From positions 1 through 64,000 of the forward strand of contig NZ_SJSN01000003.1 of NCBI RefSeq assembly GCF_004331675.1: DNA of 64,000 nt, given 5' to 3'. Both the position numbers and the translations under genes were made by a program. Below the pieces are notes generated by a model. The model made no database searches, had not been told where the DNA came from, and worked only from the letters and a program-made list of their open reading frames with translations. Below are positions 54,312 through 63,842 of the stretch, piece after piece. Source of the DNA: Pedobacter frigidisoli (GTDB lineage Bacteria > Bacteroidota > Bacteroidia > Sphingobacteriales > Sphingobacteriaceae). Numbering within the stretch: position 1 is the first letter of the stretch; every line of letters begins with the position of its first letter.

Positions 54312-55502
54312 TTAGTACTTTGGATAACTAAACGGCAACTCAGCTAAATACCTACTGATTTTTCTATATGGATAATTTCCTGCACCATGATCTGCAAATT
54401 GGACAATGATGGTATTCGTTTTTGGATCGATGTAAAGTCTTTGCCCGAGCATTCCCTCAGCAGCATAATCGCCATTTTCTCCCTCTTGCGGAATCCACCA
54501 CAAAAAGTGATGGGCAGATTTTTGCCAACCTTTTGCCGATGCAGGTTTTTCATTTCCTATACCGATGGACTGATTTACCCATGTTTCTGGTATAATCTGT
54601 TGATTATTGTATCTCCCATTATTTAAGTACAAACGCCCAATTTTAGCAAAATCTATTGCGGTAACCTGAAATCGACTTGCTGTATTTGCCAATCCATTTG
54701 GATGATCCAAGCCCCAAGTGGAATTGTATTCCGTTCCAATATTCTGCCAAATCTTTTCCTCAAAATATTTTGCAACTGATTTCCCTGTAGCTTTCTCCAT
54801 TACCCAACCCAATAAAATAGGATCAATACTCTTGTATTTCCAAACTGTTCCTGGTGTGTTTACGAGCTTAACTTTCATCAGCTCTGCTTCCATATCATGT
54901 GTATAGTAATACTTTGCTTCATCAGAAAAGAAAGCTTTCACAACTCCACCCAATGCATCTTGAAATTCCAATCCTGATTTCATATCCAAAAGATTTTTTA
55001 ACGTAATATTATTAAAAGCAGGATTAGATTTTAACTCGGGAATATATTGGGTTACTTGATCATTAAGGCTTTTAATGCTTCCATCAGCCAAAGCCTCTCC
55101 AAGCATAATGGAAACCAGACTTTTTGCTCCAGAAAATATTGTAGTTAATGTACTGTCGCTATAACCCGAACTATATTTTTCATATAATATACTATCATTC
55201 CTAATGACAAGAAAAGCATTTAATTTACCATTTTTAAAATAATCTTTAAATGGGATAGATTGATTATTACCATCTAAAACATGCAGAGTATCTATATCAT
55301 TTCTTAGTTTAGGCGAACGTATAAAATGAAATATGGAATTGCTTTTATGAGTGACATCTTGCGGAAATGCTTTGTAAGTTACCGAATCAGGCTGACGGTA
55401 ATAAAGAACCCGCATTAAATACGGTTGCCAAATAAATAACCCACCAAAGGTTAGGATAATTAGCAAGAAGAAATAAAAGATAATTTTTTTAAAGAATTTC
55501 AT
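54312..55502 (-). CDS. Serine hydrolase (beta-lactamase/PBP-like)
   Basis: 396 aa from the ATG at 55502. A signal-anchor helix (KIIFYFFLLIILTFGGLFIW) precedes the active-site SxxK SGAK (S124-K127, in TIFSGAKSLVS). WKYKSIDPILLGWVMEKATG and the C-terminal MLGQRLYIDP segment match class C-like family proteins (EstB type). Probably an envelope esterase or peptidase rather than an antibiotic enzyme. Confidence 0.9.
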   Translation of the reverse strand: MKFFKKIIFYFFLLIILTFGGLFIWQPYLMRVLYYRQPDSVTYKAFPQDVTHKSNSIFHFIRSPKLRNDIDTLHVLDGNNQSIPFKDYFKNGKLNAFLVIRNDSILYEKYSSGYSDSTLTTIFSGAKSLVSIMLGEALADGSIKSLNDQVTQYIPELKSNPAFNNITLKNLLDMKSGLEFQDALGGVVKAFFSDEAKYYYTHDMEAELMKVKLVNTPGTVWKYKSIDPILLGWVMEKATGKSVAKYFEEKIWQNIGTEYNSTWGLDHPNGLANTASRFQVTAIDFAKIGRLYLNNGRYNNQQIIPETWVNQSIGIGNEKPASAKGWQKSAHHFLWWIPQEGENGDYAAEGMLGQRLYIDPKTNTIIVQFADHGAGNYPYRKISRYLAELPFSYPKY

Positions 55503-55520
55503 TGACAAAACTTAGGCCAA

Positions 55521-55528
55521 CAAATATA
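55521..55528 (-). promoter_or_regulatory. -7 box of the serine hydrolase gene
   Basis: TATATTTG on the minus strand, 19-26 bases before the ATG. Confidence 0.5.
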
Positions 55529-55546
55529 AAATATAGCATGGAAATT

Positions 55547-56473
55547 TTAAGCCATACTATCAGAAAGATCCTGTCTTAATTCTTCAATTTTCGGAGCTTT
55601 TCTCTCTTGCTTATGTTTCCATCTTCTATGGCTCCATAGCCAATAAGCAGGTTTTTCTTGAATCATTTCCTCTAGGAAATGCGTATGCGCTTCGGTGATC
55701 TCAAATTCCGCAGTTTGATCTGGATGCAAACAAATTGGAACACAATCAACTTCGTAATAGCCGCGTTTTAAATAGTTAATTTTTAAATAAAAAACCGGAC
55801 GATTGGTTTTCTTTGCAATTTTTTCTATACCAAGCTGAACAGAAGTTTCTTGGTTTAGAAAGTTTGTCCAATAAATAGATTCTTCTTTTGCCGGCGCTTG
55901 GTCGCTCCCGAAAGTGAACATATTCGCCGAACCTTTACTTGATTGAATGGCTCTTAAAGTTTGGCGCATGGCAACCATATTGTTTCCAAACTTGCTTCTC
56001 ATGGTTAAAAACCAATTATCAAATTCTTCACTGCTTAAAGGCTTATAGATTGGGTAATGCTGACCAGAAAAATTTAATCCGATTGCCATGCAAACCCATT
56101 CATAATTACCATAATGCGAAGAGCAGAAAAGTACACTCTCGTTATTTTGAAGATAGGCCTCAACCAAATCGACATTCTTGAATTTTACACGCTTTGAAAG
56201 TTCCTTTTTGGAGATACTTTTCATTTTGATTACCTCTACAAATAGCGATGATAAGAATTTGTAATACTCTTTTTCGATAGCATTAAGCTCCGCAGCACTT
56301 TTATCTGGAAATGCATGGTATAAATTCTCCTTCACCACTTTTCTACGATATTTAAAAACGTAGAAAATTAATAAATAAAAGGCATCAGCTGATCTATATA
56401 ATAGAAATAGTGGCAAAAGAGAAAGTGCGTTTAATAAAAATATCCCTAAATAGGATAGGCTCTTATTAATCAT
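55547..56473 (-). CDS. LpxL/HtrB-like lysophospholipid acyltransferase
   Basis: 308 aa from the ATG at 56473, which starts a membrane helix (YLGIFLLNALSLLPLFLLY). The acyltransferase motif H-x4-E is SSHYGNYEW (H120, E125), as in lipid A secondary acyltransferases. FTFGSDQAPAKEES and KPAYWLWSHRRWKHK near the C-terminus are also conserved. It would add an acyl chain to lipid A. Confidence 0.92.
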   Translation of the reverse strand: MINKSLSYLGIFLLNALSLLPLFLLYRSADAFYLLIFYVFKYRRKVVKENLYHAFPDKSAAELNAIEKEYYKFLSSLFVEVIKMKSISKKELSKRVKFKNVDLVEAYLQNNESVLFCSSHYGNYEWVCMAIGLNFSGQHYPIYKPLSSEEFDNWFLTMRSKFGNNMVAMRQTLRAIQSSKGSANMFTFGSDQAPAKEESIYWTNFLNQETSVQLGIEKIAKKTNRPVFYLKINYLKRGYYEVDCVPICLHPDQTAEFEITEAHTHFLEEMIQEKPAYWLWSHRRWKHKQERKAPKIEELRQDLSDSMA

Positions 56474-56500
56474 AATAGGGGGTTGATTAGTTTGATGGCA

Positions 56501-56528
56501 CAAAATTAACGTCGAGAGAAAAATCAAA
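56501..56528 (-). promoter_or_regulatory. Promoter of the acyltransferase gene
   Basis: On the minus strand a -33 TTTG (56528-56525) and -7 TAATTTTG (56508-56501) are 16 bases apart, slightly short of the typical spacing. The box lies 28 bases before the ATG. Confidence 0.5.
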
Positions 56529-56685
56529 TGTCATCGAATTGTTTGTTTTTTATTCCCAAAAGTTTTATGAAATAGGTTTGACAGAAAATCAATCGAGTGA
56601 TTAAGTTTTAGTGCGATTTTAAAAAAATCTCGATAAGCTTTGACAACCTTAATAGCCTGGGAGGGAAAGAAAGTTGTCAAAGCTG

Positions 56686-57512
56686 AAAATGCCTCACTCT
56701 ATATAAGTTTCTGCTTCGGCAAATGAATACCCGTCCCTCTCCGAAAGCAGGGATACAAAAGGCAGTGATCTTCAGTAAGCAAAAAATGCATCTTGCTTAG
56801 CTGTTCTTAGGTTTCTTAGGTGGTGTAAAAAGCCTCACCCTATTAAAGTTTCTGCTCCGGCAGATTAGTATCCGTCCCTCTCCGAAAGAGAGGGATACAA
56901 AAGGGCAGTAATCTCAAACCCATAATCAAAAAAACTGCATCAAGCTTAGCTGTTTCTTAGGTGGTTAAAAAGCCTCACCCTATTAAAGTTTCTGCTCCGG
57001 CAAATTAGTAACAGTCCCTCTCCGAAAGAGAGGGATACAAAGGCAGTAATTTCAAACCATCAGCAAAAAACCCACACCAAGCTTAGCTGTTTCTTAGGTG
57101 GTGTAAAAAGCCTCACCCTATCAAAGTTTCTGCTTCGGCAAATTAGTAACAGTCCCTCTCCGAAAGAGAGGGATACAAAGGCAGTAATTTCAAACCATCA
57201 GCAAAAAACCCACACCAAGCTTAGCTGTTTCTTAGGTGGTGTAAAAAGCCTCACCCTATTAAAGTTTCTGCTTCGGCAAAATAGTATCCGTCCCTCTCCG
57301 AAAGAGAGGGAAACAAAAGGGCAGTAATCTCAAACCATCAGCAAAAAAACCACACCAAGCTTAGCTGTTTCTTAGGTGGTGTAAAAAGCCTCACCCTATT
57401 AAAGTTTCTGCTCCGGCAGATTAGTATCCGTCCCTCTCCGAAAGAGAGGGATACAAAAGGGCAGTAATCTCAAACCCATAATCAAAAAAACTGCATCAAG
57501 CTTAGGTATTCT
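56686..57512. repeat. Six-copy tandem array, unit about 139 bp
   Basis: The landmark AGCCTCACCC recurs at 56831, 56971, 57109, 57247 and 57387, a spacing of 138-140 bases, with a more diverged first copy near 56686. Every unit carries a hairpin CCCTCTC-CGAAA-GAGAGGG and an AAGCTTAGCTG segment near its end. The second and sixth units are almost identical, while the third and fourth form another close pair, so the copies have been shuffled or converted. No reading frame spans the array. It fills the gap between typA and the acyltransferase promoter. Confidence 0.88.
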
Positions 57513-57575
57513 CAAGTGCCTTTGGTTTTCAAGTCCTCCCTTCTGGGGAGGATTTAGATGGGGCTTCTAACGTAA

Positions 57576-57600
57576 AAAGCCCCGATTACATCGAGGCTTT
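57576..57600 (-). terminator. Intrinsic terminator after typA
   Basis: Stem AAAGCCCCGAT / ATCGAGGCTTT with one mismatch and a 3-base loop, followed by five T on the minus strand. Confidence 0.75.
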
Positions 57601-57619
57601 AAATTTATATTTTCCAACT

Positions 57620-57655
57620 CCCTCTCTTTCAGAGAGGGCTGGGGTGAGGCTTTTT
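57620..57655. repeat. REP-like hairpin element
   Basis: CCCTCTC (57620-57626) / GAGAGGG (57632-57638), then GGGGTGAGGC and a T run up to the typA stop. Same family as 8629-8660. Confidence 0.6.
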
Positions 57656-59459
57656 AAGCGAATTGCTTTCCTTTAACCTTACGTTCTTGTTCTGTTAAGA
57701 AGATTTTACGTAAACGCATGCTTTGCGGTGTAACCTCGATATACTCATCAGCTTGGATATACTCCATAGCCTCTTCTAACGAGAATTTAATTGCAGGTGC
57801 AATACGAGCATTATCATCTGTACCAGATGCACGCATGTTCGTTAATGCTTTACCTTTAACAATATTTACCACTAAATCATTATCGCGGATGTGCTCACCC
57901 ATAATCTGACCTTCGTAAACATCGGTTCCTGGATCTACAAAGAAACGACCTCTATCTTGTAATTTATCTATTGAATAAGCGGTAGTCATACCTTTATCCA
58001 TTGAAACTAAAACACCATTTAAACGACCTGGAATTGTTCCCTTCCAAGGCTCGTAAGCTTTGAAGCGGTGAGCCATAATCGCTTCGCCAGCAGTTGCAGT
58101 TAATACGTTATTACGTAAACCGATAATACCACGAGCCGGGATTTCGAATTCTAAGTGTTGTAAATCGCCTTTAGGCTCCATAATTAACAACTCACCTTTA
58201 CGTTGAGTTACCAATTCGATTACCTTACCAGAAACTTCACCCGGTACATCAACGATTAATGTTTCAATTGGCTCACATTTTTTACCATCAATTTCTTTAA
58301 TGATAACTTGTGGCTGACCAACCTGAATTTCATAACCTTCACGACGCATGGTTTCGATTAATACCGATAAATGGAGAATACCACGACCGTAAACTAACCA
58401 TGAATCTGGAGATGCAGTTTCAACAACTTTTAAAGCTAAGTTCTTTTCAGTTTCTTTAATCAAACGCTCCTTAATACGTTGAGAAGTAACTAATTTACCT
58501 TCCTTACCAAAAAATGGAGAGTTGTTAATGGTAAACAACATATTCATTGTTGGCTCATCGATGCTAATAACTGGCAATTGCTCTGGAGAATCGAAATCTG
58601 AAATGGTATCACCAATATCAAATCCATCAATACCTACAACAGCACAAATATCTCCTGAACTTACTTCTGTAGCACGGATTTTTCCTAAACCTTCGAAAGT
58701 ATAAAGTTCCTTTACTCTTGATTTTACAATTCTACCATCGCGTTTAATTAAAGTAACCGGTTGGTTTTCTTTAATAGTACCACGGTGAACACGTCCAATT
58801 GCAATACGACCTACGAAAGATGAATAATCTAACGAAGTAATTTGCATTTGTAAAGTACCATCATTAATTGGTGCAGGTGGAATGTTTGCCACAACAGCAT
58901 CTAATAATGCGAAAATATCAGTAGTTGGAACTTTCCAATCCGTACTCATCCATCCTTGTTTAGATGAACCGTAAATTACTGGGAAATCCAATTGCTCTTC
59001 AGTTGCTTCAAGGTTAAAGAACAATTCGAAAATTTGCTCGTAAACCTCTTCTGGGCGACAGTTTTCTTTATCCACTTTGTTTACCACCACAATCGGTTTT
59101 AAACCGAGGGCTAAAGCTTTTTGCGTTACGAAACGCGTTTGAGGCATTGCACCTTCAAAAGCATCGCAAAGCAAAAGTACACCATCTGCCATTTTCAAAA
59201 CACGCTCTACCTCACCGCCAAAATCCGCGTGACCAGGAGTGTCAATAATGTTAATCTTTACATCTTTGTATTGTACCGATACGTTTTTAGACACGATTGT
59301 GATACCACGCTCACGCTCTAAATCGTTATTATCCAATATCAAATCGCCCGTTTGTTCGTTGTCACGAAAAATAGAACAAGAATGTAAAATCTTATCAACC
59401 AATGTAGTTTTACCGTGGTCAACGTGTGCTATAATAGCTATATTTCTAATCTTTTGCAT
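57654..59459 (-). CDS. typA: Translational GTPase TypA/BipA
   Basis: 601 aa ribosome-binding GTPase. G1 AHVDHGKTT at residues 11-19, switch ERGITI, G3 DTPGHADF, G4 NKVDKENC; EF-Tu-like domain II and EF-G-like C-terminal domains follow, ending in the TypA-specific region (YIEVTPQSMRLRK). Helps ribosome assembly under stress. Single gene with its own promoter box. Confidence 0.97.
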   Translation of the reverse strand: MQKIRNIAIIAHVDHGKTTLVDKILHSCSIFRDNEQTGDLILDNNDLERERGITIVSKNVSVQYKDVKINIIDTPGHADFGGEVERVLKMADGVLLLCDAFEGAMPQTRFVTQKALALGLKPIVVVNKVDKENCRPEEVYEQIFELFFNLEATEEQLDFPVIYGSSKQGWMSTDWKVPTTDIFALLDAVVANIPPAPINDGTLQMQITSLDYSSFVGRIAIGRVHRGTIKENQPVTLIKRDGRIVKSRVKELYTFEGLGKIRATEVSSGDICAVVGIDGFDIGDTISDFDSPEQLPVISIDEPTMNMLFTINNSPFFGKEGKLVTSQRIKERLIKETEKNLALKVVETASPDSWLVYGRGILHLSVLIETMRREGYEIQVGQPQVIIKEIDGKKCEPIETLIVDVPGEVSGKVIELVTQRKGELLIMEPKGDLQHLEFEIPARGIIGLRNNVLTATAGEAIMAHRFKAYEPWKGTIPGRLNGVLVSMDKGMTTAYSIDKLQDRGRFFVDPGTDVYEGQIMGEHIRDNDLVVNIVKGKALTNMRASGTDDNARIAPAIKFSLEEAMEYIQADEYIEVTPQSMRLRKIFLTEQERKVKGKQFA

Positions 59460-59481
59460 AAAATGCGCCTCAAATTTGGCG

Positions 59482-59489
59482 CAAAGATA
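59482..59489 (-). promoter_or_regulatory. -7 box of typA
   Basis: TATCTTTG on the minus strand, 23-30 bases before the ATG; fits TAnnTTTG. Confidence 0.5.
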
Positions 59490-59739
59490 ATGTTTAGAAA
59501 TGGATTTTCTACTATAACCCTTACTATTTAATGCTATGATAATGTTGTAATTATCTCATTTTTAATTAGAAAAGCATGGACGTAATATTTGGTTTGGTTA
59601 AAGGCTACAGCTTATTTCGATTATGGGGTTGGCAGCCCTTGGGTAAGAAAATGAGTCAAACAAAACGCCTAACCCGATAAGCTTAGGCTCAAAAGTTGAT
59701 TTCGATAAAAAGAATGATGATCTTGTATTTTAAAAACAA

Positions 59740-60102
59740 ATGGAAATCAAAGAGCACATAGTCACCAACATTAAGATAGCCGAAATTATTTCAAATGAAA
59801 TAGTTATTAATTCCGTCGAAGATGGTTTAGATCTTTTGGGCAACCTTTATTATCAAGATTATGATAAGATTATTATTTATGAAAAGGGCATTTCTCCTGT
59901 TTTCTTTCATCTGAAAAGCGGTTTGGCAGGCGAAATTCTTCAAAAATTCTCCAACTTTAGGGTTCAACTAGCAATTGTTGGAGATTTCAAATCTCACACA
60001 AGCCAGAGCATTAAAGATTTTATTTACGAAAGCAATAAGGGCAAACAGGTTAATTTCTTACCAACCATCGCTGATGCTTTGATCAGGTTATCTACGCTTT
60101 AA
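59740..60102 (+). CDS. DUF4180 domain protein
   Basis: 120 aa soluble protein. INSVEDGLDLLGNLYYQDYDKIIIYEKGISPVFFHLKSGLAGEILQKF (residues 24-71) is the DUF4180 pattern. Function unknown. Confidence 0.85.
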   Translation: MEIKEHIVTNIKIAEIISNEIVINSVEDGLDLLGNLYYQDYDKIIIYEKGISPVFFHLKSGLAGEILQKFSNFRVQLAIVGDFKSHTSQSIKDFIYESNKGKQVNFLPTIADALIRLSTL

Positions 60103-60280
60103 GAAAAAGTTTTAATTTCTGGTAATGAGAACATAAATAATAACTTAATATGCCCGAACCAGAGAATGATTATGCAAAAAGGCAACCCTATTTACTAAAA
60201 AATATAAGTTTATCTTCAACAACTTTGTTGGGTTCCTATTATTCTTTCCCTACTATTAAGCATATTAACATCTATTGAAA

Positions 60281-60955
60281 ATGAACAAAAAATTTTTAAG
60301 GTTAACGGGTAGATTTACCGTCAGTTTTGTAGCACTTATAGCCTTATTCTTTATTTTGGCCTTTTGCTTTTCGAGGGTTACCATAAACCCTTATCCTACA
60401 AATAAAAAGGAAGTTACCATTTATGTAATGAGCAATGGCGTACACACCGATATTGTTGTGCCAGCAAAAAACACGCAAAAAGACTGGACCAATGAGATAA
60501 AATATAGCAATACACTTTCTGCAGATAGTACCTACCAATACCTCGCAATAGGCTGGGGAGATAAAAAATTCTACCTGGAAACCCCAGAATTTAAGGATCT
60601 AAAATTAAGTACTGCGTTAAGGGCAATTTCAGGCTTAAGCACCTCTGCTATGCATACCACCTATTATCGTGGAATTGTAGAAGATTCCCTCTGCAAAAAA
60701 ATGATGATCAGCAAAACGCAATATGAAATGCTGATCAGTTATATTTCTAAAAGTTTTGAGGTAGATGCTAAAGGACATATCCTAAAAGTTAACACTAACA
60801 TTCACTACGATTATGGAGATGCCTTTTACGAAGCGAAGGGAAGCTACAGCATCCTCAAAACCTGCAACACCTGGACAAATAGCGCCTTGAAAGCATGTGA
60901 GCAAAAAGCTTGCCTTTGGACAATCTTTGATACGCCTATTTTATCGAAATACTAA
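60281..60955 (+). CDS. TIGR02117/DUF2459 family protein
   Basis: 224 aa from the ATG at 60281. One N-terminal membrane helix (VSFVALIALFFILAFCFS), then VMSNGVHTDIVVPAKN and AIGWGDKKFYLETPEFKDL, and TCNTWTNSALKA near the end; the HTD and CNTW residues are conserved in TIGR02117. Likely a periplasmic enzyme; reaction unknown. Ends 6 bases from the convergent esterase. Confidence 0.85.
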   Translation: MNKKFLRLTGRFTVSFVALIALFFILAFCFSRVTINPYPTNKKEVTIYVMSNGVHTDIVVPAKNTQKDWTNEIKYSNTLSADSTYQYLAIGWGDKKFYLETPEFKDLKLSTALRAISGLSTSAMHTTYYRGIVEDSLCKKMMISKTQYEMLISYISKSFEVDAKGHILKVNTNIHYDYGDAFYEAKGSYSILKTCNTWTNSALKACEQKACLWTIFDTPILSKY

Positions 60956-60961
60956 TAAACT

Positions 60962-61771
60962 TTAAACCTCGAATGCCCAATCTAGAAACGCTGGCATTGC
61001 ACTTTCCCAAGTCGGAACATCGTGTTTACCCCCAACTTTTTCATAATAGAAAATGTTTTCTGGCCGCTTGTAACCCTTATTTAAAAGGGATTTAACGATA
61101 TCAATCGTATCATCAATAGAATCGATAATTAAATTTTTATTTCGATCGGCTTTTTCATCTTCAGTTCCCGTCATTAACCAAAACTTCATGTCTGTTTTGG
61201 TCGAAGTGGTATCGATAAGTGAATGCATAATTCGGTCTGCATCGGTGTATCCGTCAGCTAAATCTTTCTTACGCCACCAAAAAGCACCCGAGAAAACGCC
61301 AATTGCGTCAAAAACCGATGGATTATTCCATGCGATATCGAAAGCTGATAAACCGCCCAAAGAAAATCCAGCAAAAGCTACCTTGCCGGTAATCGGCATC
61401 GCAATCTTCTTTTTAACGAAAGGCAAAAGTTCCTTAATAATAAAATCGGAGTACAAATTTGCCTTTGCACCACGATCCTTAAAATCGGGAACGCCAGCTA
61501 CACCATATTCCATAATACGTTCTGCAGAGGCTTTTATGGCCACAACAATTAATCTATGGTTTCTTTTATTGTGATGTGCCTCTTCTAAAATCCGCTTAAA
61601 ATCCATCTTAGCCACATCCTGACCATCGTTTAATAGAAGAAGTTCTATTTTTTCATTTCCCAAAATGCCATCAGGCACATAAATATCCAATTCAACCTCA
61701 CGCTTTAAATAAGCAGACGGTATCTTAAAATTTGCTGTATTAACTTTTACTGATAAAACGGTAGTGTACAT
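60962..61771 (-). CDS. Esterase D-type alpha/beta hydrolase
   Basis: 269 aa. Nucleophile elbow FAGFSLGGLSAF (Ser), late Asp/His in EDEKADRNKNL and GGKHDVPTWE. Fits the putative esterase (Esterase_D) family. No signal peptide. Divergent from a second alpha/beta hydrolase, which suggests a common pathway with the ATP-grasp genes to the right. Confidence 0.85.
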   Translation of the reverse strand: MYTTVLSVKVNTANFKIPSAYLKREVELDIYVPDGILGNEKIELLLLNDGQDVAKMDFKRILEEAHHNKRNHRLIVVAIKASAERIMEYGVAGVPDFKDRGAKANLYSDFIIKELLPFVKKKIAMPITGKVAFAGFSLGGLSAFDIAWNNPSVFDAIGVFSGAFWWRKKDLADGYTDADRIMHSLIDTTSTKTDMKFWLMTGTEDEKADRNKNLIIDSIDDTIDIVKSLLNKGYKRPENIFYYEKVGGKHDVPTWESAMPAFLDWAFEV

Positions 61772-61818
61772 ATTATTTAAAATCTCCTATCACTTGGCTC
61801 TCGCCTCAGAATTCGTGG

Positions 61819-61826
61819 CAAAGGTA
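61819..61826 (-). promoter_or_regulatory. -7 box of the 60962 esterase gene
   Basis: TACCTTTG on the minus strand matches TAnnTTTG, 48-55 bases before the ATG. Confidence 0.45.
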
Positions 61827-61944
61827 CAAATCTTGATAAACTATTAATTATCAGCAGCCATTTTTTACACTACGCTTTTATTTTTGCTACAATAAGATTC
61901 TTTTTATAAAATTAATTTATATCTTAAAACATTCAATTTTATAT

Positions 61945-62652
61945 ATGGTTAAAGAAGAACATAAAAAGTGGTACAGCCCTAATTTAAGTGCTGAAATCGA
62001 CATGCTCACCTTTGGTCACGGTGGTATCCCTATTCTGCTGTTCCCAACGAGCATGGGCCGATATTTCGAAAATAAGGACTTCAAATTAATAGACTCTGTA
62101 GAAGGTTTTATTAATGAAGGAAAGATTAAGATCTATTGTCCTGATGGCATTGATAAATTAAGCTGGTACAACAAAAGCATACATCCCGCAGATAGAGTAA
62201 AAAATCACATTTGGTACGATAAGTATCTTCTGGAGGAAGTAGCACCTTTAGCCAGACATGAAACTGGGCATAGCAAAATCATTACCGCCGGCTGTAGTTT
62301 TGGAGGTTACCATGCCGCCAATTTTGCATTCCGCCATCCTTGGTTAGTCAGCCACATGTTCAGCATGAGCGGTGCGTTTGATATCAGCGGCCAATTGGAT
62401 GGCTTTTATAATGATGACGTTTATTTCAATAATCCGGTTGACAACCTGATGAATAACAGCAATCCCGAACTCCATTACATGAAAATTGTTTTGGGTACAA
62501 CCGATAGAGATATGTGTCGCCCAGATAATGAGCGCTTATCAGGCATTCTGGCGCAAAAAGGAATTAATCATTGGTTGGATATTCGTCAGAATGCGGATCA
62601 TGATTGGCCGATATGGCGAGAAATGTTTCCGAATTATATAGCACAATTGTAG
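61945..62652 (+). CDS. Esterase family alpha/beta hydrolase
   Basis: 235 aa. Nucleophile elbow TAGCSFGGYHAANFA (Ser), C-terminal His in NADHDWPIW. The GRYFENKDFKLIDS region resembles esterase families that act on small acyl or peptide esters. No signal peptide. First of three plus-strand genes followed by ATP-grasp and GCS2 genes. Confidence 0.85.
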   Translation: MVKEEHKKWYSPNLSAEIDMLTFGHGGIPILLFPTSMGRYFENKDFKLIDSVEGFINEGKIKIYCPDGIDKLSWYNKSIHPADRVKNHIWYDKYLLEEVAPLARHETGHSKIITAGCSFGGYHAANFAFRHPWLVSHMFSMSGAFDISGQLDGFYNDDVYFNNPVDNLMNNSNPELHYMKIVLGTTDRDMCRPDNERLSGILAQKGINHWLDIRQNADHDWPIWREMFPNYIAQL

Positions 62653-62763
62653 TTTCCAGTTTCCAGTTAGCAATATATCAATTCAAAAATATAACAATTC
62701 AGCAATTAACGAGTTAACCAATTTAAACAGTTAACCTCACAACAATTAAAAATTTAAGTACCA

Positions 62764-63813
62764 ATGAAGAAAATAGGGATTTTATTTGGCCAGGAACGAT
62801 CTTTTCCTGAAGCCGTTGTAGAGAGAATTAATCAGAAAGCAGAAAAAGGCATCACTGCCGAACCTGTTAAAATAGAGAAAATACTTCAAAACAGTCCGTT
62901 GGATTATGCGGTAATTATCGACCGTATTTCGCAGGATGTACCTTTTTACCGTGCATCGTTAAAAAATGCAGCCATTACCGGAACCGCTGTAATTAACAAT
63001 CCATTTTGGTGGAGTGCTGATGAAAAATTCTTTAACAATGCCTTGGCAGAACAAATTGGCGTTCCAGTTCCGAAAACAGCTTTAATTCCATCACGTCAAC
63101 ACCCGACAGGTACAACAGGAGAATCATTTTCGAATTTAAGTATGCCATTAGATTGGGATGCTATTTTTGAATATACAGGCTTTCCGGCTTACATGAAACC
63201 TTACGATGGTGGTGGATGGAGAGATGTTTACAAACTACATGATAAGGAAGATTTCTTTGATAAACACGCAGGGACAGAACAGTTGGTAATGCTTTTGCAA
63301 GAGGAAATCATCTTTGATGAATATTTTAGGTGTTACTGCATCGGCGGAAAACATGTTCGCATTATGCAATACGAGCCACGCAACCCTCATCACCTGCGTT
63401 ATGCGGTTGATGGTAAGGCACCAGATCCTAAATTGCTCAAAACGGTTGAAGAATATACCTTGAAATTATGCCAATATTTAGGTTACGATTTCAATACAGT
63501 AGAATTTGCGGTGCGAGATGGTATTCCAATTGCTATCGATTTCTGTAACCCGGCTCCTGATGCCGATATTAAAAGCGTTGGACAAGAAAATTTTGATTGG
63601 GTGGTTGAAACAACTGCAAACTATGCCATCGAAAGAGCCAAAGCGCAAAAACCTGGTCAGGATAATTTAACGTGGGGCGAATACATTAAATCATCGGTTG
63701 CAGGTAAACCGCTAATTGGCAAGGCAGCAACTAAACCAGAAGTACCAAAAGCAGAAAAAGCACCTGCAAAACCAAAAGCGGCACCAGCGAAAAAGGCTGC
63801 GCCAAAAAAGTAA
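62764..63813 (+). CDS. ATP-grasp ligase with basic C-terminal tail
   Basis: 349 aa. ATP-grasp layout: GILFGQERSFPEAVVERIN, KPYDGGGWRDVYKLHDKED (ATP Lys/Gly loop), QEEIIFDEYFRCYCIGG and the metal-site strand NTVEFAVRDGIPIAIDFCNPAPD. It would join a carboxylate to an amine using ATP; the substrates are unknown. The last ~30 residues are a Lys/Ala/Pro-rich tail (KAPAKPKAAPAKKAAPKK), unusual for the family and possibly a nucleic-acid or partner contact. 29 bases before the GCS2 gene. Confidence 0.88.
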   Translation: MKKIGILFGQERSFPEAVVERINQKAEKGITAEPVKIEKILQNSPLDYAVIIDRISQDVPFYRASLKNAAITGTAVINNPFWWSADEKFFNNALAEQIGVPVPKTALIPSRQHPTGTTGESFSNLSMPLDWDAIFEYTGFPAYMKPYDGGGWRDVYKLHDKEDFFDKHAGTEQLVMLLQEEIIFDEYFRCYCIGGKHVRIMQYEPRNPHHLRYAVDGKAPDPKLLKTVEEYTLKLCQYLGYDFNTVEFAVRDGIPIAIDFCNPAPDADIKSVGQENFDWVVETTANYAIERAKAQKPGQDNLTWGEYIKSSVAGKPLIGKAATKPEVPKAEKAPAKPKAAPAKKAAPKK

Positions 63814-63842
63814 AAGGGATTTAAAAATTAATACGTACTAGG

